A stretch of DNA of 64,000 nucleotides from an uncultured Clostridia bacterium (GCA_946187935.1 CAMHSJ010000003.1:1-64000); one strand, 5' to 3'; shown: positions 23,968 to 33,218, numbered from the stretch's first letter. Translations and numbers: made by a program. The notes: generated by a model from the sequence alone, not told the origin.

Positions 23968-24522
23968 TTATATAGGCTTAAACTCTAATGTTGAGTGGTA
24001 ATCAGAATTATTAGGATCTGCCGTGCCGCCCTCGATCAAAGTGCCGTCACCTGTTGCTGTGAAGTGAGGGAGCCATAAGCTGCCCTTGTATGTGTATGTA
24101 AGCTTACCGGGATCATAGTAGTTGTCTACTACATAAACTATGTAACTAACCTGGCCTTCGCCGGTTACATTAAAGTACATGGACATCTTCCACTTGTCTA
24201 CCTTGCCTGCACCGGCAGGATTAGCTGTCTGGAGCTGTACAGGTGTGAATACTGCCGTATCACCGATCTTAAGAAGATTATCCTTGATAGACCATGTGCC
24301 TGCAGTACCCTCATTGGTGTACTTTAAGAGTGATTCCTCAAAACCCATCGCATAGAGCTGACCGTAGTCTGCTGAATCGTTTGTGTTTACTGTTGTCATG
24401 AAGGAATTCTTAATGGCAACCATGAGTGCGGTCGTAAGACCGAAGATGATCGAAATGATGGCAAGCGTGAGCATCATTTCTACGAGGGTGAAACCTCTTT
24501 TGTTCTTATAAGTCTTTATCAT
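23968..24522 (-). CDS. Type IV prepilin-like minor pseudopilin
   Basis: A protein of 184 residues. A short basic leader ending at the prepilin cleavage site KRG|FTLVEMMLTLAIISIIFG precedes the single N-terminal helix; Glu at mature position 5 is present. The globular part is predicted beta-rich (TYKGSLWLPHFTATGDGTLIEG). The ATG at 24522 follows CGGGGGTG; an upstream in-frame TTG overlaps the previous gene stop. It is last of three minor prepilin genes and likely sits at the pilus tip or helps priming. Confidence 0.9.
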   Translation of the reverse strand: MIKTYKNKRGFTLVEMMLTLAIISIIFGLTTALMVAIKNSFMTTVNTNDSADYGQLYAMGFEESLLKYTNEGTAGTWSIKDNLLKIGDTAVFTPVQLQTANPAGAGKVDKWKMSMYFNVTGEGQVSYIVYVVDNYYDPGKLTYTYKGSLWLPHFTATGDGTLIEGGTADPNNSDYHSTLEFKPI

Positions 24523-24536
24523 AATGCACCCCCGGA

Positions 24537-25109
24537 TCAAGATACCTTGGAGATCTCAACGATCTTGCCGTCATCATCTACATAGCACCACCAGTACTCA
24601 CCTGTAGCTGACTTCTTGTAGATATGTGTCTTACCAAGATACTTATCGTCTGAACCTGCTCTGTTGTTTACAGTAGGATAGTAGAAGAATGAATATCTGT
24701 TATCGAGCTTGAGATCGCCCTCGGAAGCAATACCTGTAACCGTATCCTTAGGAAGACCGGAAGCATTGCTCGTAGCACCCGTAACTGCGACCTTAAGTGA
24801 CTTCAAAGTTGTAACGCCGCCTGAGAAAGACATAGTTGCTGCAGTAGCTCCGCCGCCTGTACGAGTCTGGAGTTCAGCATCCTTATGCCTGTCTTCTTCG
24901 CCCTCGTGGTTAAGGGTTGCAACGTTATTGATACAAGTGGCATAGTTATTGCCCGCAGACTTGGTATATACAGAAGTATGGTAAGAATAACCCATAGCAG
25001 CAAGGAATCCGTTCATAAGCATGGATGATGTGATTACCATGATTACTACGGCGAGCATGGTCTCGACCAAAGTAAAACCGGTCTTTCTGATCTTAAAGAG
25101 CTTCTTCAT
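24537..25109 (-). CDS. Type IV prepilin-like minor pseudopilin
   Basis: A protein of 190 residues with leader KKLFKIRKTG|FTLVETMLAVVIMVITSSML, including Glu5 of the mature form. The helix is followed by a Gly/Thr-rich domain and an aromatic stretch (YSFFYYPTVNN, GEYWWCYVDDDGK). TAAGGAGGTAAG precedes the ATG. It precedes the 184-residue prepilin gene by 14 bases. The prepilin peptidase that would process it is not encoded in this window. Confidence 0.9.
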   Translation of the reverse strand: MKKLFKIRKTGFTLVETMLAVVIMVITSSMLMNGFLAAMGYSYHTSVYTKSAGNNYATCINNVATLNHEGEEDRHKDAELQTRTGGGATAATMSFSGGVTTLKSLKVAVTGATSNASGLPKDTVTGIASEGDLKLDNRYSFFYYPTVNNRAGSDDKYLGKTHIYKKSATGEYWWCYVDDDGKIVEISKVS

Positions 25110-25124
25110 CTTATGCTTACCTCC

Positions 25125-25340
25125 TTAGAAACCAAAGCTAGTAAGCCTAGCTTCGCCGCTATTGATATTCGAACGGAGATCAGCAGCCTGCTTCTTGGTG
25201 TTCGTGTCTGCTCTCTGTCCGGCATTAATAATATCCGCAACGCCGATGCCGATCGCGCCGGCAAGTATGATAATGATCGCAACGACCAGGATCAGCTCCG
25301 TTAAGGTGAAACCATGTTTATTCTTATTGATCTTCTTCAT
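25125..25340 (-). CDS. Short type IV prepilin-like protein
   Basis: A protein of 71 residues: leader KKINKNKHG|FTLTELILVVAIIIILAGAI followed by only about 45 more residues. The size is close to the major pilin, but the C-terminal part (NAGQRADTNTKKQAADLRSN) differs. It is the first gene after the second pilin promoter. GGGAGACGAACT precedes the ATG. Confidence 0.88.
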   Translation of the reverse strand: MKKINKNKHGFTLTELILVVAIIIILAGAIGIGVADIINAGQRADTNTKKQAADLRSNINSGEARLTSFGF

Positions 25341-25387
25341 AGTTCGTCTCCCAGGGCATATTACTATGTCTATAATTACTTACTATG

Positions 25388-25415
25388 ATTATACTATGCC
25401 ATTTTTATTTTTCAA
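25388..25415 (-). promoter_or_regulatory. Promoter of the minor-prepilin operon
   Basis: Minus-strand -35 TTGAAA (25410-25415), 16-base spacer, -10 TATAAT (25388-25393), about 48 bases before the first prepilin start. It lies just after the terminator of the major pilin gene, so the minor prepilins are transcribed separately. Confidence 0.78.
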
Positions 25416-25458
25416 TACAATTATTAACAAATTGTTAAGATTTGTGAATAAATAATTA

Positions 25459-25486
25459 AGAGCGGAGGACCGAAGTCCTCCGCTCT
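25459..25486 (-). terminator. Strong terminator after the major pilin gene
   Basis: A perfect 11-bp stem GAGCGGAGGAC/GTCCTCCGCTC closed by a UUCG tetraloop on the minus strand is followed by TTAATTATTTATT. It insulates the pilin transcript and should also protect its 3' end. Confidence 0.85.
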
Positions 25487-25518
25487 AATCAGTCAGTTTG
25501 TACTAACAGGTCTTACGA

Positions 25519-25719
25519 TCAAACGTACTTGTTGATCTCAGCAACTACAGCGTTTGTAGAAGCGTTGTGGCTCTTGATAGAAGCAGATGCTGACTTAGCC
25601 TTGTTGAGGTATGTACCGATTCCAAGAACAAGAACTGCTGCAAGGATAACGATGATAGCGATAACGAGTACCATCTCAACGAGTGTAAAACCCTTCTTTG
25701 ACTTCTGAATCTTCTTCAT
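25519..25719 (-). CDS. Probable major type IV pilin
   Basis: A protein of 66 residues from the ATG at 25719, which has CAGGAGGAAATTATC upstream; the longer open frame lacks a ribosome site and reads through the promoter. Leader KKIQKSKKG|FTLVEMVLVIAIIVILAAVL with mature Glu5, then YLNKAKSASASIKSHNAST. The mature protein is about 57 residues, as short as the truncated pilins of Geobacter-like systems. Its own extended -10 promoter, A-tract upstream and strong terminator suggest the highest expression in the locus. Confidence 0.9.
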   Translation of the reverse strand: MKKIQKSKKGFTLVEMVLVIAIIVILAAVLVLGIGTYLNKAKSASASIKSHNASTNAVVAEINKYV

Positions 25720-25759
25720 GATAATTTCCTCCTGTAAGGTAATTTGAGTTTGTAGCTTA

Positions 25760-25787
25760 AGTATAGCATGTAATTTTGGAATTGCAA
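25760..25787 (-). promoter_or_regulatory. Major pilin promoter with UP-like A-tracts
   Basis: Minus-strand -35 TTGCAA (25782-25787), 16-base spacer ending TTACATGC, -10 TATACT (25760-25765) with extended TGC. A/T tracts at about 25788-25815 resemble an UP element. The -10-proximal TTACATGC also occurs in the promoter at 38.3 kb. Confidence 0.82.
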
Positions 25788-25835
25788 CACTTTTTTCAAA
25801 TTTTTTCAAAATTTCGACACAATTCCATTTTCAGC

Positions 25836-26879
25836 TTACTCTGAGAGATCTTCACCCTCGACCGGGATCATCTCACCGTTGGGAGTTGCGGCTCCGCCAT
25901 TGAGAGACATTGCACCGTCAATGCCGAAGAATGTTGAGAGTCCGCCTGCTTCGCTGACAACCTTTGTGAATGCTGCGTTAGCCCAGTAAGGTGCGAAAGG
26001 TCTGTCGATAAGATCTGTTACAGAGCTGTCGAGGTTGATGCACTTGTACCAGAGGCTGTTCTCGTCAGTTACGATGTAAGGATAGCCGATGAAGCCTGCA
26101 TCTGTATCAACATTCTTATGTCCGTTCCAGCTTGTGTAAGGCTCTGTGCTTGTATCTGTAGATACACGGTCTGTAAGGTTTGTACCATAGAAATCGACGG
26201 ATGCTGTAAGGAGCATGAAGCCGACCTGGTCTTCAGCCTTGATCTCATGGATCTTGATGCAGTCAGGGTTCTCAGCTGCAATAGCCTTGAGTGCGGAGAT
26301 GAACTGAGCATAGCCCTGAGGACCTGCATCGATAATCTCCTGTGAACCGATCTGAGCTGCCTGCTCAAGGATCGTCTCCTGAGCGGTAGGATCTGTAGCA
26401 AGAGCTGTCGTATCAGGATTTAAGTTGTACTGTGTAACATTGAAACCGTCAGTTGTTGAATACTTAAGTGTGATCCTTACGCACTCGAGACTGTCAGCTG
26501 ATGTTGAACCGTCTGCGAGAAGTACAGGATTGCACTGGATCTCTTCTGCGTCAACAGACTTGAGATAAGGGCAGCCCTTTGACTCAAATGTGTCTAAGAG
26601 ATACTGCTCGATGCACTCGGTGTCGATGTTGTCGAGGAATGAAAGTTCTACATCACCGATCGCTGTCTCGAGGTTGGAGATCTCCTTGTCCATCTCGGCA
26701 TTGTTCAGCATGAGCTGATCAAGATATGCCTTCCTTGCATTGAGTTCATCTAACTGAGCAACATACTGATCATACTTCTTATTGATCGTTCTGATTCCGA
26801 AGAAGTAACCGAGAACGATAATAATGAGCAGACCCATTACATAAATAAACGCTTTTTCACGTGCTGATAAATTTCCCAT
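25836..26879 (-). CDS. PilO-like type IV pilus alignment protein
   Basis: A protein of 347 residues: a short cytoplasmic N-terminus, one transmembrane helix (about 10-30, AFIYVMGLLIIIVLGYFFGI), a coiled coil (RTINKKYDQYVAQLDELNARK to about 80) and an extracytoplasmic domain. Topology and position after the PilN-like gene fit PilO, though it is longer than the typical 200 residues and the extra C-terminal 120 residues are unmatched. GGGAGGGTAATCAA precedes the ATG. Confidence 0.8.
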   Translation of the reverse strand: MGNLSAREKAFIYVMGLLIIIVLGYFFGIRTINKKYDQYVAQLDELNARKAYLDQLMLNNAEMDKEISNLETAIGDVELSFLDNIDTECIEQYLLDTFESKGCPYLKSVDAEEIQCNPVLLADGSTSADSLECVRITLKYSTTDGFNVTQYNLNPDTTALATDPTAQETILEQAAQIGSQEIIDAGPQGYAQFISALKAIAAENPDCIKIHEIKAEDQVGFMLLTASVDFYGTNLTDRVSTDTSTEPYTSWNGHKNVDTDAGFIGYPYIVTDENSLWYKCINLDSSVTDLIDRPFAPYWANAAFTKVVSEAGGLSTFFGIDGAMSLNGGAATPNGEMIPVEGEDLSE

Positions 26880-26893
26880 TTGATTACCCTCCC

Positions 26894-27841
26894 TTAGCCT
26901 TCTTCGCCGGCAGCAGCTTCAGCTTCAACGGCATTGTAGTAGAGCTTGATCTCCTTGTCGCCGTTTGCAAAGTCGCTCATCACGCCGTTTGTAAGGATTG
27001 CTGCGAAATCGTCGCTGTCAACATCCGTACCGTTGATCGTGATCTTAGCGAGCTGATATGTTACGCCTGCTTCAGATGTGTAGTTTACGAGCTGGTCATC
27101 CGCATCCGTCAGAGTGAAGCTGTCACCTGCGTTGCAGATAAATGTCTCTGTACCTGTAAGGCTTGTAACCTCATCGTCCATAGCGAATCTTGATACGCTG
27201 ATGTAAACGTCGGTTACGAGCGTTCCGGAGATCTCAAACAAGTAATAGTTGTTGATGCCGTTAACGTGCTCACCATAGAGCTCGTCAACTGTACCGACTT
27301 CACTTGCGGGTACTCTTTCGATGTTGATGATGGTCTTGGATGTGAATACATCAGACTCATTGAGCATCTCGACCATATCTACAGGGCTGTAGTATGTGAA
27401 GGAATAACCCTTGATATCAAGTGTTGTGCCTGTGATGTCGTACATATCGATGTAGGAATCGTTAGGAATGCAGTCACCGATAAGATCAGGCAATGTCTCA
27501 GGTGCAGGTGCGACCCTGTCAACTTCTGCTCTCATCTGAGTAAGAGCATAGTAGTAATTTGTACGCTGCTCGAGTTTCTGAGCAAGCTCTGCAGCTTCAC
27601 CCTCAAGCTTGGTGTACTTCTCATCCTGAAGCTGTGCCTCGATCGAGTTGATCTGGCCCTTGATGATACCGTTTCTAACCAAGCCGATGATGATGAATAC
27701 GATGATTACTGCGACAACCGCAACGCCTGCAAGTACTGCCCAAGTGAGCATTCTTGCTGCTTTGGCTGCTGAGGCTGTAAACTCAGCAAAGAAGTTAATA
27801 TCCTTCTTGCTAAGCAATTTCTTGTTTACATTGTTAGCCAT
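26894..27841 (-). CDS. PilN-like type IV pilus inner-membrane assembly protein
   Basis: A protein of 315 residues: about 30 cytoplasmic residues (KKLLSKKDINFFAEF resembles the PilM-binding N-terminus of PilN), a transmembrane helix (about 33-58), a coiled coil (QINSIEAQLQDEKYTKLEG...) and a ferredoxin-like domain with DLIGDCIPNDSYIDMYDITG. It extends beyond usual PilN by about 110 beta-rich, Asp/Thr-rich residues. It lies between pilM and the PilO-like gene, as in other pilMNO clusters. Confidence 0.82.
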   Translation of the reverse strand: MANNVNKKLLSKKDINFFAEFTASAAKAARMLTWAVLAGVAVVAVIIVFIIIGLVRNGIIKGQINSIEAQLQDEKYTKLEGEAAELAQKLEQRTNYYYALTQMRAEVDRVAPAPETLPDLIGDCIPNDSYIDMYDITGTTLDIKGYSFTYYSPVDMVEMLNESDVFTSKTIINIERVPASEVGTVDELYGEHVNGINNYYLFEISGTLVTDVYISVSRFAMDDEVTSLTGTETFICNAGDSFTLTDADDQLVNYTSEAGVTYQLAKITINGTDVDSDDFAAILTNGVMSDFANGDKEIKLYYNAVEAEAAAGEEG

Positions 27842-27858
27842 AAAGCTGATACCCTCCT

Positions 27859-28977
27859 TTAATCTTCACGAATGAGCGCGCCGCAGCAGTTAACGAACTG
27901 AGGCAGTTCGAAACCCTTCGGGCCTGATACAGTGCTGAGAGTATTGAGAATCTCAACCTGTGTTCCAAGCTGACGTGAAAGCTCTTTGTCAATCTTCTTA
28001 TAGCCTGCGCCGGATCCGTAAAGGAAGCAGGTGCTGATAGCATCGATGTGATACTTGGAAATTGAGAACTGAGCTGTTCTGGATACTGCATCAACAAGGC
28101 TCTTGAAGTATGCGTTGACAGCTGACTGAAGAGCAGGTGTCTCAGCAACGGTCTCGTTCCAAACGTCAATGTCTTCGATCGGTACGCTTGACTCAGCATC
28201 AGATGTTGTGATGTTAAGTCTTCTTGCGAGTGAAGACTGCTGGTTGTTGCCCTGAACCTTCTTGATGGAATCAGCAACCTGACGGATGTTGGAGTGACCA
28301 AACTGGAGTCTTCTGCTGAGGATCGGGAAGCCCTTATCCAATACAGTAACTGTTGTAGTTCTTGTTGAAAGCTCGATGAGCAGGAGTGTTGTCTGAGTAA
28401 TGTTTACATTACCGTTGATGATACCGTCTGCGAAAAGCTTTCTTATGGCATTGGGATTAACATCGAGAGCAATAGGTGTAAGATCCATGCTCTTTACGAA
28501 CTCTCTGTAATCCTTGATCGTATCTGTAGGAACGGCAGTTGCTCTGACCTTGAGCTTGTCTGCGTTAGTCTCTTCATCTACAGCTGTTCCGTATACGATA
28601 TAGTCGATGGACAGGTCACGGTTGGAACCCTGACCCATAACCTCGTACTTAACCATATCCTTGAGCTGATCCTGCTTAACTACAGGAAGCTCGAGGTCAC
28701 GGGTATGAACGAAAGCGCCCTCTGTTGTGATGATGCAGGACTTGCTCCTGATGTCCATTCTTGCCAATGCGTGCTTAACAGCCATTACGATACCGAATGA
28801 ATCTGCAACTGCACCATCGTTGATAGCATCCGTATCGAGCGGTACTACGCCGAACTTATCGATGTAGATGCTTGTACGGTTATTCTTAGAATTATAGTTT
28901 CCTACGGCGACCTTGAGGTCTGAGCTTGAGCAATCGATTACCAGCTCGTTACCGCCTTTACCAAAAATATCCTTCAT
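27859..28977 (-). CDS. pilM: Type IV pilus assembly protein PilM
   Basis: A protein of 372 residues of the actin-like PilM family, the cytoplasmic ring that links the motor to PilN. ELVIDCSSSDLKVAVGNY opens the ATP-binding fold; the family region LPVVKQDQLKDMVKYEVMGQ and SDIRQVADSI-like segment (GHSNIRQVADSIKK) are visible. AAAGGAGAATATAA precedes the ATG. Order in the operon is pilB, pilT, pilC, pilM, pilN-like, pilO-like. Confidence 0.9.
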   Translation of the reverse strand: MKDIFGKGGNELVIDCSSSDLKVAVGNYNSKNNRTSIYIDKFGVVPLDTDAINDGAVADSFGIVMAVKHALARMDIRSKSCIITTEGAFVHTRDLELPVVKQDQLKDMVKYEVMGQGSNRDLSIDYIVYGTAVDEETNADKLKVRATAVPTDTIKDYREFVKSMDLTPIALDVNPNAIRKLFADGIINGNVNITQTTLLLIELSTRTTTVTVLDKGFPILSRRLQFGHSNIRQVADSIKKVQGNNQQSSLARRLNITTSDAESSVPIEDIDVWNETVAETPALQSAVNAYFKSLVDAVSRTAQFSISKYHIDAISTCFLYGSGAGYKKIDKELSRQLGTQVEILNTLSTVSGPKGFELPQFVNCCGALIRED

Positions 28978-28999
28978 TTATATTCTCCTTTCAAACCTC

Positions 29000-30208
29000 T
29001 TACATAATGTACTGAGCCATCGTAAAGATAGGCATTGCGATACCGCCGACAACTGTACCTACGATGATAGCCATGATGATGATCATGATAGGCTCTAACG
29101 CAGCTGTCATCTTTGCTGTTGCGGAATCTGCCTCATCTTCGAAGTAATCAGCAGCCTTCTCAAGGATCGAGTCAAGAGTACCTGACTCCTCACCGATAGC
29201 GACCATCGCATAGATCATAGGAGGGAACTCTGTGATTCCTCTGATGGACTTAGACAGGGAAGCACCCTTCCTGATCTCGAGTCTTGCTGCTGCAAGTTTC
29301 TGCTCGAGAATGAGGTTGTCAAGAGATTTCTCTGTGATCTCTACAGCTGTAAGAACAGAGATACCTGACTTGAGCAGTGTTGCTACGGTTCTTGTAAATC
29401 TGGCGGAAGCGTTCATCTTTGTAGCCTTACCAACTACAGGGAGCTTAAGCATGAGCTTTGCCCACTGAAGTCCGCCTGCATCAGATGACTTCCAAACCTT
29501 AAAGCCATAGACTGTAAGTCCGATGACTGCAAGGTAGATGTACCAGAAATGTACGATAGATGCTGAGAAATTAAGCAAGAACTTTGTAAGTCCGGGGAGT
29601 TCACCACCGAGTGACTTGATCGTTTCACCGATCTTAGGTACCAGGAATGTGAGCAAGCCGACGCTTACACAGAATGTAAGTGCTGCGAGGATCTTAGGAT
29701 ATACCATCGCAGATGAGATCTTGTTCTTGAGCTTAGCGTCCTTAGCGAAGTGCTCGGCAAGTCTCTCCATAACTTCGTCGAGACGTCCTGACTCTTCACC
29801 TGCAGCGATCATCTGGATCATGATGTTAGGGACGACGCCCTGCTGTTCCTTGAATGCTTCTGAAAGTGAACGGCCGGACTGAACCGCCTCGTAAACTTCA
29901 CCAACGCATCTCTTAGCTTTCTTCGATTCCACCTGCTGATAGAGCATGTCGAGAGCTCTTACAACCGTAATACCTGCAGATAAAAGTGAAGCAAGCTGTC
30001 TTGTGATTAATACAAGGTCTTTTGTTTTGAGCTTAGGGCTTCCGATCTCAATAGATCCGATTCCCGCGCCCTTATCAAGTTCCAGTGATGCAACATAGCT
30101 TCCGTCAGCCTTGAGCTTTCTTGTAGCTTCACCAATAGATGCTGCTTCAATAATGCCTTCAGTCTTTTTGCCTGTTGCACTGATTACTTGATATCTGTAA
30201 TTAGACAT
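29000..30208 (-). CDS. pilC: Type IV pilus platform protein PilC (type II secretion F family)
   Basis: A protein of 402 residues with two repeated T2SSF domains (about 65-190 and 270-395), each with LASLLSAGITVVRALDML or TLLKSGISVLTAVEIT and the M-I-x-x-GEESGRLDE / VAIGEESGTLDS signature. Three transmembrane helices anchor it (about 172-192, 220-240, 373-395). It is the membrane platform driven by PilB and PilT. AAGGAGGAGG precedes the ATG. Confidence 0.95.
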   Translation of the reverse strand: MSNYRYQVISATGKKTEGIIEAASIGEATRKLKADGSYVASLELDKGAGIGSIEIGSPKLKTKDLVLITRQLASLLSAGITVVRALDMLYQQVESKKAKRCVGEVYEAVQSGRSLSEAFKEQQGVVPNIMIQMIAAGEESGRLDEVMERLAEHFAKDAKLKNKISSAMVYPKILAALTFCVSVGLLTFLVPKIGETIKSLGGELPGLTKFLLNFSASIVHFWYIYLAVIGLTVYGFKVWKSSDAGGLQWAKLMLKLPVVGKATKMNASARFTRTVATLLKSGISVLTAVEITEKSLDNLILEQKLAAARLEIRKGASLSKSIRGITEFPPMIYAMVAIGEESGTLDSILEKAADYFEDEADSATAKMTAALEPIMIIIMAIIVGTVVGGIAMPIFTMAQYIM

Positions 30209-30257
30209 ATTGTATTGTTCCTCCTCCTTAATAAATTAACAATTAATAGTCTCGGCA

Positions 30258-31370
30258 TCAGGCAAAATCAAGATCACCGAACAACGGGCTGTTGGAACCC
30301 GGGTTGTTTATAAATCTCTTGAGATCTTCCGGCATACGGCATCTTTCCATAGCGGTATCTCTTGAAATCAACTTACGCTTAACAAGCTCTGCGAGGTAGA
30401 AATCGAGAGGGCACATACCCTGCTGCAGTGATGTAGCGATGGTAGAGTCGATCTGATATGTCTTACCTTCACGGATATTGTTCTTGATAGCGTCATTTGT
30501 AAGCATGATCTCGAATGCCGCACAACGTCCGCCGCCGACTCTCTGTACGAGGGTCTGGCAGATAACGGCAACGAGAACCGTAGCAAGCTGTACTCTGATC
30601 TGATCCTGCTGGTGAGCCGGATAGGAGTCGATGATACGGTTGACTGTATCAGCAGCAGATGACGTGTGGAGTGTGGAAAGAACCAAGTGTCCTGTCTCGG
30701 CTGCGGTAATAGCTGTGGAAATAGTATCGAGGTCACGCATCTCTCCGACGAGGATGATATCCGGGTCTTCACGGAGAGCAGCTCTTAATGCGTTTGCGAA
30801 TGAGAGTGTGTCCTCATGAACTTCTCTCTGGTTGATCATGGCCTCACCGTGCATGTGGAGGTACTCGATAGGTTCCTCAAGAGTGAGGATGTGGCACTTC
30901 TTACATGTGTTAACGTGACCGATCATTGCAGCGAGAGTTGTTGACTTACCGGAACCCGTAGGACCTGTGACAAGGATGAGTCCTCTAGGTCTTAGAACGA
31001 TCTCCTTGAAGATCTGGGGAAGACCCAGCTGCTCGCAGGTAGGTATCTCGTTTGTGATAGTTCTTGCAGCAAGAGCATATGTTCCGCGCTGCTTGAAGAT
31101 GTTGCATCTGAAACGGCTGTAATCCTCTACAACGTATGAGAAGTCGATCTCACCTCTCTCGTTCAGATACTGCTGTCTTGACTTATCGATCATTGACTTG
31201 CACAGATACTCTGTGTCTGCAGCTGTCAACGGCTGATTGCCAAGAGGCATAAGCATTCCGTCGATTCGGATCATCGGCGGCAAGCCGACTGTGATGTGGG
31301 TATCTGATGCACCCATCTTTACCGATTCAGACAGAATCGCGTCAATTGATAAACTAAATCCTTCTACCAC
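30258..31370 (-). CDS. pilT: Type IV pilus retraction ATPase PilT
   Basis: A protein of 370 residues, a hexameric secretion ATPase powering pilus retraction. Walker A is VTGPTGSGKSTTLAAMI (about 132-148), the Asp box LTLEEPIEYLH, Walker B DPDIILVGEMRDLDTI, the His box GHLVLSTLHTSSA, and the PilT-type AIRNLIR-like region near the end appears diverged. The start is GTG at 31368-31370 with AAGGAGG nine bases upstream. Presence of PilT implies retractile pili (twitching, DNA uptake or adhesion). Confidence 0.95.
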   Translation of the reverse strand: MVEGFSLSIDAILSESVKMGASDTHITVGLPPMIRIDGMLMPLGNQPLTAADTEYLCKSMIDKSRQQYLNERGEIDFSYVVEDYSRFRCNIFKQRGTYALAARTITNEIPTCEQLGLPQIFKEIVLRPRGLILVTGPTGSGKSTTLAAMIGHVNTCKKCHILTLEEPIEYLHMHGEAMINQREVHEDTLSFANALRAALREDPDIILVGEMRDLDTISTAITAAETGHLVLSTLHTSSAADTVNRIIDSYPAHQQDQIRVQLATVLVAVICQTLVQRVGGGRCAAFEIMLTNDAIKNNIREGKTYQIDSTIATSLQQGMCPLDFYLAELVKRKLISRDTAMERCRMPEDLKRFINNPGSNSPLFGDLDFA

Positions 31371-31387
31371 TTTAACTAACCTCCTTA

Positions 31388-33052
31388 TCAGTCAATCGTG
31401 TATGCAACTCTGTTAAGCTCTTCAACTGTAGTGATACCCTCAAGAACGAGTGCTCTTGCGGAATCCTGCAGCATCTGAGTGCCCTCTGAGACAGCAAGCT
31501 GCCTCATCTCTTCCTCGCTTGCTCTCTTATCGAGCAAAGCCTTCATCTTCTTGGTCATGATAACGATCTCATGGATCGCGATTCTGCCCTTGTAACCCTT
31601 CTCGTTACACTCGGAACAGCCCTTACCCTTGTAGATCTTCTGACCCGGGTCAAGGCGGAGTGTTTCTATGTCATACGGATCGGGTTCAATAGCTTCTCTG
31701 CAGTTTGTGCAGATACGGCGTACAAGACGCTGTGATACAACGCCGACAAGAGCTGTGGATACCATGTAAGGCTCAAGACCCATGTCGATAAGACGGTTGA
31801 TGGAAGATACGGCGTCATTGGTGTGGATCGTACTGAATACCAAGTGTCCGGTGATGGCAGCTCTCATGGCGATCTCTGCAGTCTCACCGTCTCGGATCTC
31901 ACCGACGAGACAGATATCAGGGTCCTGACGGAGAACGGATCTGAGACCGCTGGCGAATGTCATTCCGGCCTTGGCGTTAACCTGAACCTGATTAAGTCCC
32001 GGGATCCTGATTTCGACAGGGTCCTCAATGGTGATGATGTTTACTTCGGGCTGATTCTTCTCTGCGAGAAGAGTATATAGTGTAGTGGTCTTACCTGAAC
32101 CTGTAGGACCTGAGATAAGGCAGATGCCCTGAGGGACCTTGATCATACGGTCGATCATCTCATTGTTGCGGTCACTGATACCAAGCCACTTTCTGTTGAG
32201 GTTAGCGTCATTCTTGGCAAGGATACGGATAACCGTCTTCTCACCTGTAACGCAGGGAAGGATAGATACACGCATGTCCACGGGTTCGCCGTTGATCATC
32301 GTTGTGATACGGCCGTCCTGAGGGATACGCTTCTCGGCGATGTTCATACCGCCTAAGATCTTGATACGTGATGTGATGGCGTCCTTTGCAGAGATAGGGT
32401 TGCTCATGACTTCCTGCATGACACCGTCGATTCTGATACGGACCCTTACCCTGTCTTCCATAGGTTCGATATGGATATCGGATGAGCCTGCTCTGATGGC
32501 GTAGTCGATCATGGAGTTAACGAGCTTAACTACAGGTGCGCTGTTTACCGCTTCGTTGATATCGCTGTTCTCATCAGCTGATTCGTTATCGAAGTCTGCA
32601 CCGAGTTCCTCGGCTGCCTTGGCAGCACTCTCTTTACCATAGTTGACTCTGATGGCATCCAGGATCGAAGAATGCGTAGCGAGCATCAGTGTGATCTGGT
32701 AGCCGGTCTGGAACTGAAGTTCGTCTTCAATAGTGATGTTTACCGGGTCGTCGATAGCAACAACAAGTCTGTCATCATCAAAACCGATCGGAAGAACTAC
32801 GTTGTCCTCGCAGAACTTCTGAGTGAGCAATGCAGTAGCCTTAGGATCTACGTCAATGCTGGTAAGATCGATGATCGGGTAGTTGTACTGGCTCGAGACA
32901 GCTCTTAAGATGTCGAACTCTGTCATGAGATTGCTCTCAACGATAACTTCACCGAGTCTCTTGCCGGTTTCCTTCTGCATACTTAATGCTTCGGCAAGTT
33001 CAGTGGCGTTAAGGAAGCCGCTTTCAACGAGAATATCGCCTAATCTCTTCAT
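31388..33052 (-). CDS. pilB: Type IV pilus extension ATPase PilB
   Basis: A protein of 554 residues. The N-terminal MshEN-like domain (MKRLGDILVESGFLNATELAEAL) precedes the motor: Walker A ISGPTGSGKTTTLYTLLAE (about 306-324), DPDICLVGEIRDGETAEIAM, GHLVFSTIHTNDA, and a C4 zinc site CTNC ... CSEC. It powers pilin polymerisation. The ATG at 33052 has GGGAGGATTCA upstream; 29 in-frame residues above it lack a ribosome site. It is the first gene of the main pilus operon. Confidence 0.95.
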   Translation of the reverse strand: MKRLGDILVESGFLNATELAEALSMQKETGKRLGEVIVESNLMTEFDILRAVSSQYNYPIIDLTSIDVDPKATALLTQKFCEDNVVLPIGFDDDRLVVAIDDPVNITIEDELQFQTGYQITLMLATHSSILDAIRVNYGKESAAKAAEELGADFDNESADENSDINEAVNSAPVVKLVNSMIDYAIRAGSSDIHIEPMEDRVRVRIRIDGVMQEVMSNPISAKDAITSRIKILGGMNIAEKRIPQDGRITTMINGEPVDMRVSILPCVTGEKTVIRILAKNDANLNRKWLGISDRNNEMIDRMIKVPQGICLISGPTGSGKTTTLYTLLAEKNQPEVNIITIEDPVEIRIPGLNQVQVNAKAGMTFASGLRSVLRQDPDICLVGEIRDGETAEIAMRAAITGHLVFSTIHTNDAVSSINRLIDMGLEPYMVSTALVGVVSQRLVRRICTNCREAIEPDPYDIETLRLDPGQKIYKGKGCSECNEKGYKGRIAIHEIVIMTKKMKALLDKRASEEEMRQLAVSEGTQMLQDSARALVLEGITTVEELNRVAYTID

Positions 33053-33130
33053 TGAATCCTCCCAATAATCTAAACTTATATGCGGGCCACTTAAATAAAG
33101 GCATAATAAGCCCAAGCATACATGTACTAA

Positions 33131-33159
33131 ACTATACAACAGGAAAGTTTAAAAAACAA
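33131..33159 (-). promoter_or_regulatory. Promoter of the main pilus operon
   Basis: Minus-strand -35-like TTGTTT (33154-33159), 17-base spacer, -10 TATAGT (33131-33136), 78 bases before the pilB start. Confidence 0.5.
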
Positions 33160-33190
33160 GTTTTTATTACAAGTTGCATAATAAAGAAAA

Positions 33191-33218
33191 TTGACATCTT
33201 CATGACAGCTGTTATATG
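33191..33218 (+). promoter_or_regulatory. Promoter of the yebC operon
   Basis: Consensus -35 TTGACA (33191-33196), 16-base spacer, -10 TATATG (33213-33218), giving a leader of about 85 bases. A second possible -10 TTAAAAT lies nearer the gene (about 33273). Confidence 0.6.
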
